NCBI RefSeq assembly: GCF_003597395.2
Contig: NC_133774.1
Span: 47,581,238-47,645,237, forward strand
Source: Chelonoidis abingdonii
Taxonomy: Eukaryota; Chordata; Testudines; Testudinidae
DNA length: 64,000 nt
Direction: 5' to 3'
The translations under genes were made by a program, and so were the position numbers. Shown here in pieces: positions 35,815 through 48,400 of the stretch. Position 1 is the stretch's first letter. The number at the start of each line of letters is the position of its first letter. The notes beneath the pieces were generated by a model that worked only from the letters and a program-made list of their open reading frames with translations, made no database searches and was not told the origin of the DNA.

Positions 35815-38285
35815 TAGTTATGTACATGTTTATACATGTTCATGTACATTTGTGTACCAGTTAAACTCAGTTAAACTGTGTAAATTTCTAGATGCTGACA
35901 GTGAACTAACCTGAGTTGAACTTTATAATAGAATTGCAGATGACTGTTTGAATAGCTTCATATTACTAATGATTGTTTCACGGATAACATGGTGACAAAA
36001 TAAAAATGCCATACTCATATTGTTTAGAGCCTTAATATGATCCACTGTTGACTGACTGTGGTAGATGCTAATAAGTCATTAAATCAAAAATCTGCATCTA
36101 AATCAGGCAATGGAATACGTTCTGGTGGATTTCTGTCATCACCAGTACACTCATTACAAATATTGTAATTATGAATGAAAAGCCATTAGGGATACATACA
36201 GGAAGTTCAATTTAATATTCTCCTACATTGGCGCTTCCTGGTGTGTACTACAAATTCACGGTTTGGAATACAAAAACTGGTAGCAGGAAGCCTTTTAGAA
36301 AAGAAGCACAGAATTTCACAGCCTATTTAAAATTAGTGTAATGGAGAAAATGAGTTGAGAGATTGGGCAACAGAGTGTGTATTAGTTTAAGGAGAGAATT
36401 AAAAAGGTGCCCAAAATTAGAATTTTGATTATAGATCTGGCAAAAGCGAAGTCAGGAAAGCTATAGGTAAAAGGCACTGTTTTATCAGATCCAACATATT
36501 CATGGCCTGACATACAAGGTCTTAGCTCAATTTACATCTGCACTTAGGTGCATGACAAATTTCCAGTTCTTGCTTTAAAGAATTTATTATTAAATGGTCT
36601 TTAAAAAAATAATGTAATGCTCATGAAATGCACCAGATTGACAGCCATAAAAGCTGAAGCTTTGTATCTATTCTTAGCAGGTACTGTACAGCATTTCCCC
36701 ATCCTGCCTCCTCAATACATGTCCATTATAGATCAAGAGGTGGCGATTAAAGTAAGGGCAGGGGATGGTAGGGGGAGCGGGCAAGAGGGAAGTATAGCTC
36801 TCCTCTGTTAAAAGAAAGAAGGAAGGTCCTCCTCCTCTCCCTGGCTTAGTTAAGCAGAGCTCACCACCTCGTTGGCTAGTGCAGTGAGTGTACCTTTTCC
36901 TGTTGCAATCTCTGGAGGGGATGCCAATATGGGTAAAATAGTTTAATTTCTATGTCTATCTTATATTGTCTGTTGAGACTGCCAATAAGGGCTGCAGTTA
37001 GTGCCACCTGTGATATTTTTGTGAAGTGCATGCCTCCCCAAGAGGAACTGGGCTGAGACTGCTCTTCCCTTGCTGTTTCACAGAAGACACCAAGTAGCTG
37101 CTGGAGACTAGTAATGTGTGGGCATTACCAATCTACCATGTTGCCCAAAATATGCTGGCTAGTGTATACATATATATCATATTAATAATATGTATTATAT
37201 GCACCATATTGCATTAAGCACCAATAACATTAAGCATAAATATTGTAACAGTGATATAGCTTAAACTAGTGTATATCATAATCCTGTTCACATATGTTAC
37301 GTATTCCATAACACATTGCATTTGCTGAAGTTAGCAATGGCACAAGAAGGTAGGAAATTTGTCAAAATCAAGATACATTTGCTTTATATCTAAGTACAAG
37401 CTAAGGAAGTACCTTCATGAACCAGTACCTGGAATGCTAGTATCCAAAACAAACATAAGGAAGGAACAGAACAGCAAGTTAGCTGATGGGTTGGATTTTA
37501 GTGATGTGTAAACAATATGTAACTTGTAAAATCATATAAATAATATCAGCTGTAATGTGTAACTTGGGGAGCTTACCTTCTGCATAAGATGAATGTAACA
37601 TTGTGGCATAGGACTGTTCTTACGACACTGGTATCATAGAGAACCTTTTTCCTGTATCTGACTGACGATGAGTATATTTCATAATGAAATAATGAACCAA
37701 AGTGTGGGAAAGCAATTGACTATACAATTTATCAACAACCATGTATCAAGACACCTATAGGATCTGATCCTATGCAAACACTCACATACTTAATTTATGT
37801 AATTAGTTCCAATGATTAGTTTGCCGGATGACCCACTGAAATTGGAGCATCAATTTGGCAATAACAAGCCATTTTTCTTTAAATACTGAGTTCACATTAT
37901 GGTTGAGGTCAATGGTTTAAGATTGGTAAAAACTCACCAAGGTTATGGAACTATAGTTAAAATTGACACTCTACCAGCTGGCACATACATAATTATGAGA
38001 ATAAAATACAGTTACTTAACATTTAAAGATCAGGTGCCATCCTTCATTTTGAACTCCTTCAGGTTTCACCAATACTTGTTAACTTTACTTTTTACAAGGC
38101 ATAATGCCTTATTTCAGACTCAAATACACTTTCCTCCAATGCATAAATTGATCACCATTAGAAGGTCACCATTTGATTATGATACTATAGTATCAGAGAT
38201 ACCAGAGTTATTCCTACTCTGGGTGTATGGGAAATTCGTGGTACCTCAATTAACATAGTAAATGTTGACAAAGGTTGATTACATT
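35815..38285. other. Intergenic DNA upstream of the WDR41 promoter
   Basis: Mostly AT-rich. A TA-rich stretch lies at about 37165-37205. A 119-codon ATG frame at 37899-38258 has no domain, no supporting splice context and AT-driven composition, so I do not call it a gene. Confidence 0.4.
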
Positions 38286-38289
38286 AGTC

Positions 38290-38745
38290 AGGGCCAGAGA
38301 GAACAGTGAGCAACTTCAGAGAGATCATAACAAGCTAGATGAATGGGCAACAACATGGCAAATTCAATTCTATGTTGATAACTACAAAGTATGCACATTG
38401 GAGGAAAAAAAATAAATTACTCATACCCCTTACAGGGGCCTAAATGAATGGTATCAATTCAATCAAGTGATTTGTTATGTCACTGTAGACAGCGCAGTGA
38501 AAACCTCTGTTCAATGTACCCCTGCAGTCAAGATGTTAGGATGCATAAGCAAAGGGATGGTGAAGAATACAAAAAATGTGCCTTTACTGTAAATCAATGG
38601 TGTGGCCTCATTTGGAAAAGTTTGTGCAATATAATTCACCCCGACGATATTGCAGAAGTACAGGGGGGGTTTCACAAAATCTGATGAGAATGATCAAGGG
38701 CCCAGGAAAAAGTCTTGTATGAAGAGACTGAAAAGATATTGACTA
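38290..38745 (+). repeat. CR1 LINE fragment next to the WDR41 promoter
   Basis: Follows the CR1 ORF2 end region: ATCATAACAAGCTAGATGAA, TGGGCAACAACATGGCAAAT, TCTATGTTGATAACTAC, GCGCAGTGAAAACCTCTG and AGAGACTGAAAAGATATTGAC-like text. The RT-domain remnants are broken by stops. The recognisable part ends within 50-100 bp of the CpG-rich promoter. Confidence 0.85.
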
Positions 38746-38839
38746 GTTAGCTTGGAAAGGAGCTAACAGGGAACAATGGACTGATCAGTTGCTCGGCACT
38801 CTTAGCCCTTTGCCTGCCTCTGGAGCTAAGCACAGCAGA

Positions 38840-39420
38840 CGCCACCGGAAGCCACAGAGCTTCGATCACCCGATCGCGGTGCGATTTCGATTAATAAGGA
38901 CTTTTACCCAAGCTCGAACTGGTGCCGCGGGGCGGCGCGCGCGGAAGCCGCTTTGCTCCTGGGCGGTGCCAGTCCCACGTACGGGAGGCAGCGAGGGACA
39001 AAATTCAAGCTTCAGGGGCTGTTCGGGCGAGGTGCCCTTCCCGAGGCGTTGATTTTATTCCGGCCCGGCTGGACTCCCGATGCTGCGATGGCTGATGGGA
39101 GGCGGCCGGGAGCCGCAGGGACTCTCCGAGGTAAAGCAGCAGCCCCGCCCCTGGGCGAAGGAGCAGAGCGTGCGAGTGAACTGGAGATGGGTAGGGTGGG
39201 GGGCGGGGCGAAGGATTGGGGAGGGGCAGGCTGTGCGGGGCGAATGAGGAGGGGCAGGGGGCAGGCTGTGCAGGAAGGGGTTAATGGGGAGGGGGCAGGC
39301 TGTGTAAGGAGCAATGGATGGGGGACGCTCACGCTGGGAGCAAATGGTGTCGGGGGCGGGGGCAGGCTGCGTGAGGAGGGCAGGCTCCCATCAGATCAGT
39401 TTTCTCTTTGCAGAGGTTCT
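38840..39420 (+). promoter_or_regulatory. WDR41: CpG-island promoter of WDR41
   Basis: Sharp change from AT-rich DNA to GC- and CpG-dense sequence, including GCGGGGCGGCGCGCGCGG-type text and several GGGCGG/GGGGCGGG Sp1-like boxes. ETS-like ACCGGAAG is at about 38844-38851 and another CGGAAG is near 38941. There is no TATA box. Coding exon 1 lies inside the island, which continues into intron 1. The transcription start cannot be placed to the base, but no ATG occurs between about 38800 and the WDR41 start at 39080. Confidence 0.75.
39080..39130 (+). CDS. WDR41: WDR41 coding exon 1
   Basis: Seventeen codons, phase 0 at the end, donor GAG|GTAAAG. The initiating ATG is the first one downstream of the promoter but has poor context (C at -3, C at +4). 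An out-of-frame ATG at 39088, GCGATGG, has a strong context. The encoded N-terminus precedes the first WD blade. Confidence 0.95.
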
Positions 39421-42400
39421 CAAGGTTGTGGCTCTGACACAGCTTCCCCGTACTCGAAGAGGTACAAGCAGCCCTGGCAGAACGCAAGCCTGAAAATGTG
39501 CTAGGATTTCAGATCTAAGGGAGGCTGAAAGGCACCCAAAACTCTAGTGTGTGGAACATACACCTTTTTACCAAGTTCTTTAGGGCACAACTCTGAGTCC
39601 CTATTAAAGGAAAGCCTGGCTCCTTTGACACTGTAAGATCTTTGGAACCACACTGCGGCTCAGCTCCCTAAAGGTATTTAGGCACCAACTCCCCTTGAAA
39701 TTAATGGAAGTGGAGGTGCCTAACCTTAAACCTAATGCAAGAGGACCCTAATCCTGATGAGGCTAATGGTTCTGTTGTAATAGAAATATTCAATAATAAT
39801 ATGGGAGTGTCGAACATGGCATTAATTTGGATAATGGAGAGGGTGTTGGATGGGATGGGAAGCTTTTTTTTTTTGCAAGTCCTGCTATCTGGGGGCAGAA
39901 CTGAAATTTGAACAAAGGGTGTTCACATAAGAGGGATTTGAAATAAAATGGTTCTACAAGTACATGAGATGATGTAAACGGTCATTGGACTTGTACACCT
40001 AAAAAGGGTATTTGGGGCTTGAACAATTTACCATAAATGACCCTTGACTCTAAGTATTTATCCAGAATGAAACAGTCATTGGACAGGAGAGAGAGAGAAT
40101 GACTCTAGTCTAATGGTTAGTTCACTTTCTTTTGAGGTGTGAGACCTAGCATCCAGTCTCCCACTCCAGTAATTATTTCCTTATTTGTCCATAGTGGGAC
40201 AGATTCAAGAGGAGAGACAGAAGGAGCCAGTATCAGACTATCCTATAGCTTAGTGGGTAGAGCTCTCTCCTGAAAGGTGGGAGACCTCTCTTCAAATCAT
40301 TTCTTCTCCTTTGGCAGAGATGAGGGAATTGAACCTTGGTACCCCCCAATCCCAGACTAGTGCTCTAACCCCCAGCCTAAAAGTTATAAGATGGACACCA
40401 CTTATTCCTATGTCCAGATTTTGAATGGGATCTGATTCAGCAGGTGGAAACATAGCATGCAAATACATATTGGCTTGGGCCCCACACATGATTTAGGTGG
40501 ACAAACATCTATTTTCCCCCAGTTCATGGATTGCTCTGGGGCTCAGGCAGGCAATAGATGGACATCTATCTCTTAGGGGAGGGATAGCTCAGTGGTTTGA
40601 GCATTGGCTTGTTTAACTTAGGGTTATGAGTTCAGCCCTTGAGGGGGCCATTTGGGGCAAAAATCTGTCTGAGGGTTGGTCCTGTGTTGAGCAGCAGGTT
40701 GGACTAGATGACCTCCTGAGGTCCCTTCTAACCTTGGTATTCTATGAGTCTGTATACCTAGACTGAGACAGCAGTGTGCATGCCCCAAGGCAGAAATTTA
40801 GGTGCAGAGGAACTTTTATGCAGAACATTTAGGCACTGAGAGAGGTTAGGTACCTACAGAATTTGGTAAGAGTTGTGGTTCAAAGTGGAGCCTAGAACTG
40901 GGACTTAGGCACCTGAGACTTAGGTGTCTAAGCACCTTTGTGGGATGGGGCCTTACTGGTTTCATTATTCTACCCTTCCCTTTCTCCCCCCATCAATAAC
41001 TCCATTTCCTGCCTATTTACAAAACCAATGCAGTGATACATGCCTGTGTGCACACACAGACTGAAACAATAGTTCAGAGGTCTCCAGTGGGGGTGTTGAT
41101 TCAGATTCTCATTAATGACAATTTAAAGGACAACAGTGTTAATTAACTGTGGTACCTTATGGTGCCATGAGTGGGTAGCAGTTGGAAGAGAACTACCCCT
41201 TAGTGTTTTTCTCCAATCAAGAAACCCAGCAGAGCCTATGGATGTAGCTCAGTGGCTCTCAGACTTTTGTACTGGTGACCCCTTTCACATAGCAAGCCTC
41301 CGAATGCAACCCCCCCTTATGAATTAAAAACTTTTAAATACATTTAGCACCATTATAAATGCTGGAGGCAAAGCAGGGGTTGGGGGAACTCCCAGCTTGC
41401 AACCTCCTGAGGGGTCCTGCCCCCTAGTTTGAGAACCCCTGGTATAGCCAAACCTCACCAAAGCAGGTATCAAACCCAAGAAGTCCAGTAAAGCACATTT
41501 GATTGTTCAGAAAACAATCTACTGCTGGTGATGTTTCAGAATGAGATTTTATAGCTGGAGCTTGGAAGAGCTCTAATACTTGCACAGAAAACCTTCAAAA
41601 GGCAGAGACTTGATTAAAAAAATGAAAGTTTGGGGATTGCAAAATGGCAGCTTAAGATGTTTTAGTATGCTGTATTGCTCCATGTCCCTCCACCCCAATC
41701 TGAGCCCTGATTGGGTGTTATTCAGTGACAGTATTAAAACTGCAACACAATGGCCATAAGGAAGGGTGAGACTGAGCTTCTTGAGTCTCAGGTCTGTCAA
41801 AATCTTAAATCTGTGGTCCAATGAATAGAGCACTGAACTGGGAGACCTGGGCTCTATTTCTGGCTCTGCCAAGTGACCTTGGGCAAGTCATGTGGTTGGT
41901 CTGTGACAAAGACAGCTATCTAGGGAAACTTACACATTAGTCTGTCCAGTAGATGTTTTAGTGCTGCTGTAAAATAATAGGTCCTTTCTGAGTCTCAAAA
42001 GAATATCGAGGCAGTCCTGAAGGTATGAAGATATTGACATTTTCTAGTAAAATTAAGCTGTAACTGTGAGAGTACTCTGTCACTGAGTTGCCACCAGGTT
42101 TCAAGGTATCTAGCAATGACACCTGATAAAACAAGAGTTGCACCCTACTGAGTTCAAAAAAATGGTAGAAGCTTGAAGCACAAGAATTGCTATACTGAAG
42201 CAAGCCAATGGCTCACAGAATATCAGGGTTGGAAGGGACCTCAGAAGGTCATCTAGTCCAACCCCCTGCTCAAGGCAGGAGCAATCCCCAGAGAGATTTT
42301 TGCCCTGCTTCCTAAATGGCCCCCTCAAAGATTGAGCTCACAACCCTGGGTTTAGCAAACCAATGCTCAAACCACTGAGCTATCCTTCCTCCCCATAGCT

Positions 42401-45400
42401 TATACTAAATAAGGAAAAGTTAAGAGGACTGCCATCAACATCATGCATCTAGTAAAGCAGTAGTATGCAATGGAGAAAGTGTCTTGCTGATCCTGGCTGG
42501 TGATCAGCTTATTTCATGAGCATGAATGATAGCCCTTGTAATTAGCCCAGATGGTGTAACTGCAGATGCTATTCTTATAGAAATTGGGCCATTTTTTGAA
42601 TCTTACTAAGCTATTGGCCTTAATTATTGGCCTGATAAGGTCCCAAGGGATAACATGTATTGTGTGTCTAAAAGCATTTCTTCTTGTTTTCAACTTGTCT
42701 ATCAGTTTTTAAAATTAAACTATTGGTAAAAGGGGACATCATATAGGGTTTAGAGACCTTACAGAAAAAATGCAGTTTAATGAGACATTTAAAGGCATAG
42801 TTTATTGGGAGAGGAAGAGGATTCCAGAAAATAGCTGTTAAATAACCAGTTGCTTTCTTTAGTTAACACCATGACTAAAAACAACAAGAGACTGTTGCTT
42901 ATTACGTTTTTTTAAATCAGTTTAAATGTTGTACTATAACTCAAAGTACATTCCATAAAATAAATCTACCTAATTTAAATAAACAGGAGGCAATCCTTTG
43001 TTATAATTTCCATTAAGGGAACAGATAGTTATGTTAAATTCATGTTTGGGGCTAAGTTTTACTTATATCAATGAACTATTTGTGAATGTGTTTTTTGCAC
43101 ACACTATGGTAGATATGGCTGAAGACTTAATTAAAAATGAATTATATACATACAAAGTGAAGTATTCATGATTGATGTCTCTTGATGGATTTTTAGAAAT
43201 CATCCGTGCAGAGCTTAGGTGAAGAACAAATACAGAATCCCTACACTGAGCTCCTTGTACTGAAAGGTCATCATGATATAGTGAGATTTCTAGTACAAAT
43301 AGATGATTGCAGGTAAGAGGTTGTGTTAATTATTGTATTACATCCTAAGGAATATATGTCGAAGTCTATGAAAATTAAGAAATATTTTAATCATTTTTCT
43401 GCCAGAAATTAAATATCAGGTAATGTAGATCTAAATCAATGCATATATGTTCAGTAAAACATTAAATTTCAGTGAAATCACTTTTTGCTTTGAATGTAAA
43501 CATTCCCCTGCAACTTTTGCTTCTTGAACATTCAGGTCTCTGGATCTGCTCCTATAACTGCCACATCGACTATGTGGCTTGAACAAGGTCAAAGAGGAAC
43601 TATCTGTAATATGAGGCTAATGCTTCCTTATTTTAGAGGGCGTTGTGTGATTTTTAAAGCACACAGATCCTGGGGTTGCCTTTCACATTATTGCTGCCCC
43701 TTTCTGTACCTTTTCCAATTCTTCAGTATCCTCTTTGTAATCAAATACCCCAAACGGTACACAGTACTTTGACATGTCTAAGATGTCTCTTCAGAATGGA
43801 TTTATCTGAAAATGAATTACTTGCCTTTCCTTTATCATACCCTCTCTATCTCCTAGGCCCACAACCTCTTTCCTTCTCCAACTATATTGGTCTCTTGGGA
43901 AGTCTTTCATATCGCCTAAATCCATCTTTTTCTCACTATACCTACTGTTGAAACTTTGGTGCATCGTTATTTAATCTTGGTTACTGCAAGGATTACTTCC
44001 TTTCTAGCTTCTGACCTTTTCACCCTCATCAGCCTATTCAAAATGCTGCTGCCAAAATACTCTTCCTCTCCCACTGCTCTGATCATCGTCATTTTTTATC
44101 CACCAAGCAGTCACTGGTTTTCTTTTTCAGCACCTCATTCTAGTTCCACAAGGAACTAGAGGCCCCTTTCAAAGTCCTACGTAATCTCCTCATCCCTTGT
44201 TTCCTCTGATTTCTTCCTGCCTCTGTTCTCAACTCCCTCTGCATCTCCCAATCCTTTTTCCTCTTCTCACTCTCAGCTTCTTGCCTCCATTCATGAACTC
44301 CTTAATGCTTTCATTATCAGCCCAGTTCTAATTTACCTTATCTAACTGTTTGGGGTGAAATTTGGATTCTAGGAAGGGTGTGTTGTCTCATGGTTAGACC
44401 AGTGGTTACAGACCAGAGACGCAAGCACACAGACTTGGCATGGTCATTCTGAAAGCAGCATGGATGAGTGAAGGATTTGGCACTGATTTTTTGGAGACCT
44501 GGCTTTTATTCCCACTTTTGCCTGAAGTGATCTTGTACCATCTCTCAGTTAAATTATTTATGCAGTAAGGGAAATAATACTTGACTGCCTTCTAGGGTAG
44601 AGCTTTGCTCAATAATAAGGCTTGCAAAATGCCTATAAATCTAAAATAGCAAACACTTTCCTCAAGGGTACAAGCACTTTGTTGGGGGAAGACTCTCCCT
44701 CCTAGTGTCTGCTGATCAGGCAGCTGCATTCATCCAAATGTAGAATTCCCACAGCATCTTATGCTTGCCAAAGTTTCACAGAATTGAAGATTTTGAAAAT
44801 ATTTACAAAAGGGACGAACTTCTTTATGTCCGCAGGATACATGTTTTAAATTAAGCGTGTATTAGAACTATTATAGATAAGGAAATACATGCAGCTTATG
44901 ACTGATTTTTCTAAGTACCATTAAAATAGGCCATAAAGATTCAAAGAAAACTGTAAGGTTCTATTCTGGTGAATTGGATAGTCAGAGCAATTTCAGACTA
45001 GTTATTTTAATATTTCTTCACAGTACATATTTTCAGAATATGTACACTGAATAGATCTCAATCTTTGAAAATCTGGCTTTATTGTAGAAATGCTGGAGCA
45101 TCCTGAGGTAGAGTAGAGGCACCTGCTGATACTAACAAATCCTCTGTTAGTTCAGGAGAGGACTGTCTTCGTTGCACTGTATCAAACACATTGCGGTACT
45201 AAACAAAATCAGTGTGAAAAACAGATGGAAGAGTAAGTTGAAGGATAGGATAACAAGTCAGATATGGATAAAAAATAGGTTACATTAATGTCTTATAGGT
45301 GTTTAATATTCTGAGAGTTTGAACTGTTTAGCATAGTTTGCTTCATTGGATAGTAATTTCATTTTTTTGTGTAGCATGAATATAGTAGTTAAACAGCTGA

Positions 45401-48400
45401 TAACTTTTCACCTGCTTTCCCCCCCCCCATAAAATTAGTATTTTTCTCAGAAACTGAAATGTTTTTATTTCATTTTTGATGCTATCCCATTGTGGTTTTG
45501 TTAACTGTTGTAAGCCAGGCTTCACGCTTCAGGTCTTTAGATAATATCATCTTATTGAGAATTTTGCAGGAGGATTTTCTTGTTTTCTCAGTGGCTTGGC
45601 TAAAACCAGTGAGTGGAAAATTTTCTCAGATTGGTTTTTGAAGATACTAAATAAATCCTGTATCAGCCTAACAGACAGCTGCTTTTTTCTTTGTTTCTTT
45701 CTTATTTTTTGAACATGAAGTGAGGGTCATATTGATTGGAAGATCACTAAAGAAGGGTAAGCCTCAACAAGGGTCTTCCAGAAAAATAGATTGATATAAA
45801 ATTGCATGTAATACCCTAGCATTTGACATATTAAACTAAACCGAGTTCATAACACATTTTAAGAATAGTTTTCTTTGTTGCTCATTTGACCATTCCTTGC
45901 TCCTCCAGGAAGCAGACAAGTTTATAGAGGATGGTGATCATGACTGGAAAAGAATCAGGTGACCCATGAAACTCCAACTTGGCTGGTTCTACAGTATACA
46001 TTTTGTTCACCATCCTACAGATATCTTTATATTTAAAAAGAAATCCTTTTAAAACAAAAGGAAAAATCCACCCTGTACATCCTATACTAGATGAATTACA
46101 CATGCCTTCTCCTTCAAAGGTCAGGTTTCTGTTCAGATCTTTGCTCAAGTGTCAGTGTCCCGTCATATTTAAAGTGTTCACGTCCAAAATGTGAGTGGCT
46201 GACTAGTTTGGTTCTGGCCACCACATCTCAAACAAGATATAGCAGAAATAGAAGGTACCCAAAGGTGAGAAACCAACATTAGTAGAGGTGTGGAAAGACT
46301 TTCAAATAAGGGAAGATTGAAAAGATTTTGTTCACTTAAGACAGGAGATGAAGAGGGGATTTGATAGAGGTATATCAAACAACGATGGTAAGGAGAAGCT
46401 ACATTAGGCCTACCTATTGACTGTCTGATACAAGAGCAAGAAATATTTGTTTGAAAGGCAACATAGACTTACCTTATCGCAGGATATAATGGCTAAAAAT
46501 GGACTAGGATTAAAAAGGGTGATAGTTTATGGGTAATTAGAACATTCGTATTACTGGGTAAAAGTTTAGAAGGGATAGAACCCTTATTTAAAATATAAAT
46601 CAACCACTAGTGCTTAAGATTAGAAAGAAACTTCCTCTATAGGCAGATTATTTCTTATTTGTCCATTATAGAGTTCCTTGTCCTTTCCTCTGAAACCTCT
46701 GATAATTGCCTGTACCAGATACAGGACACAAGACTAGGTGGTGAATTTTCTTGTGAAATTGGCACCTCTTTGCCTGATGAAAAGCTCCCTCAGAGTGCTC
46801 AGATGTGTTTATTTTTACTTTTTTATACTAACTTTTATAAAACACAATTTATGGTAACCGTTACTGGGTTACCATAGTAACACTTGGTTACCAATTTTTT
46901 AAATTTTAACAGATGACATTTTTATTAGCAAAGGATTTTTAATATTTTTAGTCATAATAAAATCTTTTAGCAACCTTGGGGTATTTAGAACCAAATTTTT
47001 TTTGGTTTGTTAATTTTTTAAATTTTGATTAGCAAAGCTGCAACTGCAGACATTTGGCCTTACCTGTGAAAACCCTGACAATTATTCCTAGCTACATGGT
47101 TGTCTGTTTTTAATTAACGGTGGCTCAGTGCTCCCAGAGTGACTGTGGTTTTAGTATGGTTTACTTACCCGCCCACATCTCTCACCACTATCACCTTTCA
47201 GGGTTTTTTTTTTTTAAAGTCTTTTTGAGAGGACTTCAAGTTCTAGTGTAAAAACGCTACAGAAACATGTGTGAGCACACATTTGTTGCTTCATTGTGTT
47301 TAATCTGGGGCTGTGGCCTAGAACAACTAAGAATTCAAATGTAGCTGTATCCCCAGTCAAGAAGGCACAGAGGTCTTCAGATCATATCATTTCTGTTTTC
47401 AGTTGCCGGAGGTTGGCCACTTTCCTTAAACAAGGTGCATCGATACTAGGAAAACCTCACAATCTAGCAATAGTGCAGCTGCACTGACTGTAAACTACTA
47501 GTGTAGACAGGGCTTAGGCATGTTTACTGAGGTGCTCTCTAGATAAGGAAACAGGTCAAATTTAGTTGGGGTTAGGTAAAACACAACCAAAACTCAACTG
47601 CTTTTTCCTAGTGTAGATGCAGGGTAAGATCTTTAGCTGGATTTCAGCAGGTGTTATGCATATCAGCTTACATACAATCCCCTTGCAAGTTCTTTTGTAG
47701 AGTTCAGTTAAAAAAAAATGATGTTGTAAGATTCACGTATGCCTGGCCTGACCTTAACCCTCATGCTGTGTAAGTTGTTATATATAGTGCTCTGTAAATT
47801 ACTTGGCTAAATAAGAAGGCCAATAAACTATGATTTGGCTTTATTGGATATGGAGCCCCCCCACCCAATCGCCAATATTAAACCTAAGCAGTAAGATGAC
47901 TGGATTCTGTAGTACAGGCTGCTATTTGGAATAGTGAAAAAATGCTTAGAACAGATTAAAGAATATTCAACAATAAGAATATTAAACCATATAATGTGAG
48001 AGTTTTCACTTGTGTTTATTAATTAAGTCAATGATTTTGTTTTTATACAGTATTTGGGGCTTAAAAGGTACCTTTCTATGCTTCAGATTACTAGTAAAAC
48101 CAAAGTGATTTCTCTCCCTATAAATGAAATAATTTGCTCTATTTAAGTAGTGATTATTGGTGCATAGCATCATACTGGAAATTTATCTATCATTTTCTTT
48201 ATAGGTTTTGTTTTCTTTGTTCTTTACCAGATTTGCATCTGCAGGAGATGATGGAGTTGTATTTCTGTGGAATGCTCAGGTTAGTTTAGTTTTTGAATAG
48301 GTTATATTCTGTAATAAGGATGTGGATGGGAGTGGAAGTGTGGGGAGCTAATTTTGCTCTTGAACTGATCTAAATCAAGCATCAGTCCATTGAAGTTTAG

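Noticed and set aside
37899..38258. 119-codon ATG frame upstream of WDR41
   Set aside because: AT-rich sequence with no recognisable domain, no flanking splice or promoter signals and no family match from memory.
38953..39504. 183-codon open frame across the WDR41 promoter and exon 1
   Set aside because: It begins at TTG, not ATG. It is Gly, Ala and Arg rich because of the CpG island, runs through the exon 1 donor into intron 1, and is out of frame with WDR41.
40585..40645. Possible tRNA gene (A box TAGCTCAGTGG)
   Set aside because: The B box is degenerate, no full cloverleaf can be drawn, and the sequence runs into a CR1 tail, so it is a SINE head.
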